The position numbers and the translations under genes were made by a program. Shown piece by piece: positions 60,081 through 64,000 of a stretch of DNA of 64,000 nt. Positions within the stretch are counted from its first letter, which is position 1. Every line of letters starts with the position of its first letter. The stretch lies in contig NW_006766899.1 in the NCBI RefSeq assembly GCF_000275845.1, forward strand, positions 361,348 through 425,347. The letters run 5' to 3'. The DNA comes from Dichomitus squalens LYAD-421 SS1 (Eukaryota; Basidiomycota; Agaricomycetes; Polyporales; Polyporaceae). The notes beneath the pieces were generated by a model. The model searched no databases and was not told the origin of the DNA. It worked only from the letters and a program-made list of their open reading frames with translations.

Positions 60081-60559
60081 TGTTACAGCGAAGCGTGTCA
60101 GCACTCAAGGGGTCGTGTGCAGGTTATGCACAACGAGGACGCAGGCTGATGACAAGCTTAGCACACTGGTTCACTGGGGGTCTGGGGGTTCGAGGTCACT
60201 AGGGGTCTAGGGAGTGAGAACGCTTGATTGGTACAAGAGGTCAAACTGGGGTGCCCAGTGCAAGACCTGTCCTTATATACTAAAGTACACGGTCGCTGAC
60301 TAATTGGAGAACAATAGTCACAGGACAATAACGATGGAGAACAATAGCGAATGGGGACAAAGGAGTCACGTGGTGTTGTGACCACGTAGTACAATGGCGA
60401 AAAGAACAATAGCGATGAGAACAATGGGGATATGAAGCATGGTGTTGGAACCATGGTAGGTACGAGTGTCCGGGTTGTGCCGTAAGAAGAGGGAATGCAT
60501 GGTAGAGAGGATACGAGGAGAAAGGAAAGAAGAGACGCCCCCACAGGGCGTTTGTAACA
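60081..60559. mobile_element. Solo LTR with 5-bp target-site duplication
   Basis: The 479-bp insert begins TGTTACAGCG and ends CGTTTGTAACA, giving inverted TGTTAC/GTAACA ends. It is flanked on both sides by TTGGG (60076-60080 and 60560-60564). Comparison with HET copy 1 (uninterrupted at the same codon) proves it is an insertion. A TATATA motif at about 60274 fits an LTR promoter. No internal retroelement sequence is present, so it is a solo LTR left by LTR-LTR recombination. Confidence 0.9.
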
Positions 60560-60662
60560 TTGGGTGTATTCGCTGCTAGGCCTCTTAGGGATCAACATGC
60601 ATACACTCTACGGAGAGGGAGAGCAGGCGTTTCGGCGACTGCAGGAGGAGATTCCCATGAGA

Positions 60663-61045
60663 CTCCCTGACTAGAGTTTACTCGCCTTGGGGATCGTTGC
60701 CAATCTTCCAACGGCCTGTCTAATGGCTGATCCCATCAACTGCCACCTACATCGTAAAATCACCCCTTCTCTAATACTGGCGCTGGTGCCTGGTCTGGAA
60801 TTCTCGACGAGTAACAATATTGTCCCTACATACGATATACCCCTCGGCGCCTATCATCTACCCTGACCAGAGTATACTCGCATGGGGAACCGTTGCCAAT
60901 CTCCCCACGGCCTCACCCAATGCTCATCCCGTTGATTGTCACCTCACTCGTAAGCTTTCCAACTCGCTCCTCGCGCTGGCTCCTGGTCCGGAATTCTCGA
61001 CGAGCAACAACATTGTCCCTACAAACGGTACATCCTCAGACGCCT
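60663..61045. repeat. Tandem paralogous segments inside HET copy 2
   Basis: A segment of about 195 bp ending near 60858 and the segment starting near 60861 both cover the same HET coding region (CTGACYAGAGT...TTGCCAATCT...GGAATTCTCGACGAG...). The left one is degenerate with stops, the right one nearly identical to HET copy 1. Confidence 0.75.
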
Positions 61046-62544
61046 ACCGTCTCCCTCCGCTTGAGTACACCCACACCCCTTACGGCATACGCACGCGGCT
61101 CCGCATTGTGAGCTTCAAGGCATTAGCGGAATCGGGTGTTTGACTCGCTGCAATTCCTCCGCCCAGCAACACAACCGATTGGTACCTCGCCATCCTTGGC
61201 TGCAGTCCCACTGGCTATGAGGAGAAGCGTCTTGGCAGGGTCTGCTACATCAGACGAGCCGATGAGCTTGCCAACCGCCCATGCCTCTACTCTGGAGAGG
61301 CAACGTTCGAAGTGGACGGGCGCCTGAGCAAAGCTGACCTCTTCGCTGTATCATCGAGTGACCTCCTCGACCTCGATGCACACTCTGAAACTAAGACCGT
61401 CTACCTTCCCTATCTGATACGGGGAACTGTCGGCGGTGTCCGGGGGTTGCTGGATCCAGAAGCTCATACCATCCGCCTGACAGTTCCGGTACAGCTTCGG
61501 GATGCCCTGCGGGACTGTGGGTTCACCATCTCGAACACCCTGGGACCCATCGAACGCCGTCCTCATTCTCACTTCTTCACGATCTCCAGCCACTCCCTCA
61601 GCATCTACGTGGAGTTCGTGCATCTGGTATTTAGCTATACAAACCTGCTAATCGGTGCCTGCGTTTGGCTCTCCCCTCCTGGCTCGGACGGCCGTGTCCT
61701 GGCTCCGAGCCGCAATGCTCCTCCGTATCCAGCCCTTACTTGGGGCAATTACGGCTTGTGGCCTCAACGAGCTCGCGTCGTGCAATATCGTACTCGATGC
61801 GGGAGAAAACCTCTCACTGCTACTCAGACTGGTCAGAAGACAAGCCTCTCACTATGGCCCCCATCATATTGACATTGCAATCCAAATGGGGGCAGTCCCC
61901 GTACCGCCTCGAAGATCAACACATCGCTCCCCCTCTCTACCTTCGATGGCCGTGCTCCCTCGCTCTACCTTCGATGGCCGCGTTAACCGCATTTGGAGCG
62001 ATCCATTGGAGCATTCTGATTATGGGCTAATGCGTCTTCATCAAAGCATCTCACTCACACTGCTAGGAGTCGACAGGAAGGCACTGAATTTGCAGGACTA
62101 CAGTATCCGTCTTGACGCACCGAACCCAAACAATCTCGATATGCATTCCCTCACTATGTCCACTTTGTCAAGTCTTTTCACTTCCTCCATGTGCCGCCAG
62201 GCGAAGAGGCGAGGCGCCAGTGTCTACTGCTGGCCGCTCGCGTCAACCTGGAGTCATCGGGTCCGGCGAAGGCTTGCCCATATGCGAGAACGGACTCGGA
62301 CCGTGTGTTGTGGAATGGCGCGACCACTATCGGGAGAAAGACAGGCATTGAGGCTGGACACTCGGCGTGCGAATGTTGCTCTCACCACACCCTCCGGTGT
62401 CCCGCTGACACTTTGCCTCAATTAGCATCTGGCGCAGCTATTGCAATACTACCTACGGGTGACTATGGTTACTCCGGAGCACAAAAACGAACATCACATG
62501 TCGCAGCCGTGGCACCGCCGTCTACCTTGTCTCTCGAGGCCTAG

Positions 62545-63690
62545 TGAGCAATTCGGCTTATCGCTTTTGGCGCTTTCAAGAGTGCGTTGGGGCTGCCCGA
62601 CTACAGCTGGTTGCGGAATTAATGCCAGCCGACTCCGAACGACGCTCGTGCACTTTCTGCATCGTAAAATGAAACAAATTCCATAAATCGCCCTGCACTA
62701 TCAAACACCTAGATTACGAGGTACTCGACCCCTCTAGGTCTATAAGAGGCTGAAACATGATGAACAAGGGTGATGCACGACATTTGCAGAAGGCTCTTTG
62801 CAAGGACCTCACAGGCGCTACTTTGCGCAGGTAGGCCAGAGCGAACAGACAGGCTCTCAAGAATGGAAGAGACAGTATTTGGATGGTTATTCACCTCAAA
62901 GACAGTTTTGATGATCCATATAGGCTATTACAGAACGTTGTGTGGCAAGGGTGCCTCGAGAAAACTGGAACTAGGTGCTACTTAAACGCTGCCTCTGCCG
63001 GTGTTGCATAGTGTTGATGATGTGTCTGCTGACGAAGTTCGTACTGGAAAGGTATCAAGAGCACCTAAACATACTTTGTTACAGATATCAGAGCGGGGAA
63101 ACGACATTGAAGCCCACGAGAGTCACAAAGATATACCGATGTCTGAACCTCTTCCGGCGCTTGATGCGCTGGCAAGAGCCAGGAGGCAGACTGCCTACTG
63201 CTCCGGCTAAGAACGTGTCAAATCTCCCTGTAAACCCACAAGACCTAGTCTGAATCAGCCACTACTTTTATAAGAGACATTTCAAGGCGGTGCGCAGATG
63301 GCTGAGTGAGAAAACTCATCGCCCATAGGAAACTTCCAGTGATTTCTCTCGAAGGGCATAAGTCGGGAACCAGGAGTCCTACGCTCTCCATTCAAGTTCG
63401 TGAGGTCTCATACTCGCTTCTACAGAAATTATATGAAGTTCATAGAGCACAGGGTGTCACGGACGTTGGACAGACGCCCCTTTTTGCCGCCCATTCCCTT
63501 CCCTTTGACGCCCACCTTCCATTTCCGGACCGTTTCCTTTCCTAGCTCATCCCAGTTTGGACACTGTAGATACGTTCCCACCACCGCATGCTACGTTCCT
63601 GTGATCGCCATGCCCTTGCCTTTTCTTTCTCGCCCTTTGTTCTCTCTTTGTCATCTTCACTGCCTCGCTCTCGCGCCTTGTCCTTGGTTG
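62545..63690. other. Interval without supported gene
   Basis: Starts with the HET-tail-like segment (62500-62570, PWHRRLPCLSRP) and continues as short frames (for example 63001-63210) without recognised motifs. Confidence 0.35.
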
Positions 63691-64000
63691 CTAAGCAGCC
63701 CCTCTAGTATATAAGGACCCCCTTAGGCGCTCCCTAGTCCCCATCTCGACCTCTTGGTCATTGGGACTAGGTGAGTGGCCATAGCGTTGTATTTCCCTTC
63801 GAGTGCTAATGTATAACTTGGTCATTGGGACTAGTCTGTCGCTGTCTGCGTGAAGACTAGCTTTCGTAGGTCTCGTGCCTTCGTGCCGACCTCCGCTCTG
63901 CCCTCGTCGAGTTTTCTGTCACGTTTATCCCTCTCCCTCTCTCTTTCCCCCTTTTGGCTCCTTGCCGCTCGCCTACGGGGTCGTCGCCGAATGTCGACCC
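63691..64000 (+). promoter_or_regulatory. TATA box and direct repeats at the right edge
   Basis: TATATAAG at 63708-63715 is followed by an exact 18-bp direct repeat, CTTGGTCATTGGGACTAG, at 63753-63770 and 63817-63834, then a pyrimidine-rich stretch to the edge. This could be a promoter of a gene starting beyond the window or the R-U5 part of an LTR. Confidence 0.4.

Larger units (their letters stand above)
59028..62544 (+). pseudogene. HET-domain gene, copy 2 (disrupted by solo LTR and frameshifts)
   Basis: Paralogue of the HET gene at 48049. The start MRLLNTYTGEFHEFPN is kept, but a one-base shift within TCTTTAAGAAGCCC breaks the frame before YAILSHTWNPKGEQSYQDV, which is readable in the next frame. 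The block ARKDGYDFIWIDSSCIDKTSRTELEEALNSMYAWYGSAHTCYAFLSDV to ISRRILRHEDSLD is open (to 60067) and ends at a TGA. An LTR (60081-60559) separates it from YSLLGLLGINMHTLYGEGEQ. Then come a degenerate duplicated segment, the copy-1-like tract 60863-61560 with one TGA near 61140, and a frameshifted tail. Clearly non-functional. Confidence 0.85.

Noticed and set aside
46330..62544. Secondary-metabolite or mating-type cluster
   Set aside because: No synthase, homeodomain, pheromone or receptor genes are present; HET and Crinkler-like genes alone do not make one.

Overview
The window is nuclear DNA of a filamentous basidiomycete, most likely an agaricomycete of the Polyporales type. Genes are cut by many 45-65 bp GT-AG introns (a few GC-AG) on both strands at high density. 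The content fits that group: two DUF6534 seven-helix proteins, a GH27 alpha-galactosidase, an M36 fungalysin, HET-domain genes and Crinkler-like P-loop genes. The lineage is inferred from gene families and architecture, not from a database match.

Left part (1-31 kb) is mostly conserved housekeeping genes. In order: the N-terminal part of the calcium channel CCH1 (-, runs off the left edge), an EamA-type transporter (+), a DUF6534 membrane protein (-), eIF3a (-), the KEOPS kinase BUD32 (+), the complex I 9.5 kDa subunit (-), a second EamA transporter (-), a second DUF6534 gene (+), the mitochondrial metallopeptidase OMA1 (+), a tRNA-Glu(CTC) (-), the exosome ring subunit RRP45 (+), a broken Crinkler-like copy (+), a GC-rich stretch and an F-box protein (-). 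For most of these I could derive exon boundaries whose lengths add up to an exact open frame. The EamA and DUF6534 genes are an ancient paralogous pair set on both sides of eIF3a/BUD32.

Middle part (31-46 kb): a gene-poor 2.6 kb stretch, a single-pass membrane protein with two beta-sandwich-like ectodomains whose model needs a 7-nt and a 1-nt exon, a fold-back repeat with a copia-type primer-binding motif, a GH27 alpha-galactosidase interrupted by one in-frame TGA, an unknown single-exon protein, a second broken Crinkler-like gene and an intact typical 2-Cys peroxiredoxin.

Right part (46-64 kb) is accessory. A module of [Crinkler-like gene (-) / HET-domain gene (+)] occurs twice, at about 46.3-50.8 kb and 57.4-62.6 kb, with the M36 peptidase and small mobile or pseudogene debris between. 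HET copy 1 looks intact. HET copy 2 is a pseudogene split by a 479-bp solo LTR with a 5-bp target duplication, yet it carries a long tract almost identical to copy 1, which suggests recent gene conversion. All four Crinkler-like copies are broken, and three share an upstream block. The last kilobase has promoter-like and direct-repeat structure, possibly the edge of another retroelement.
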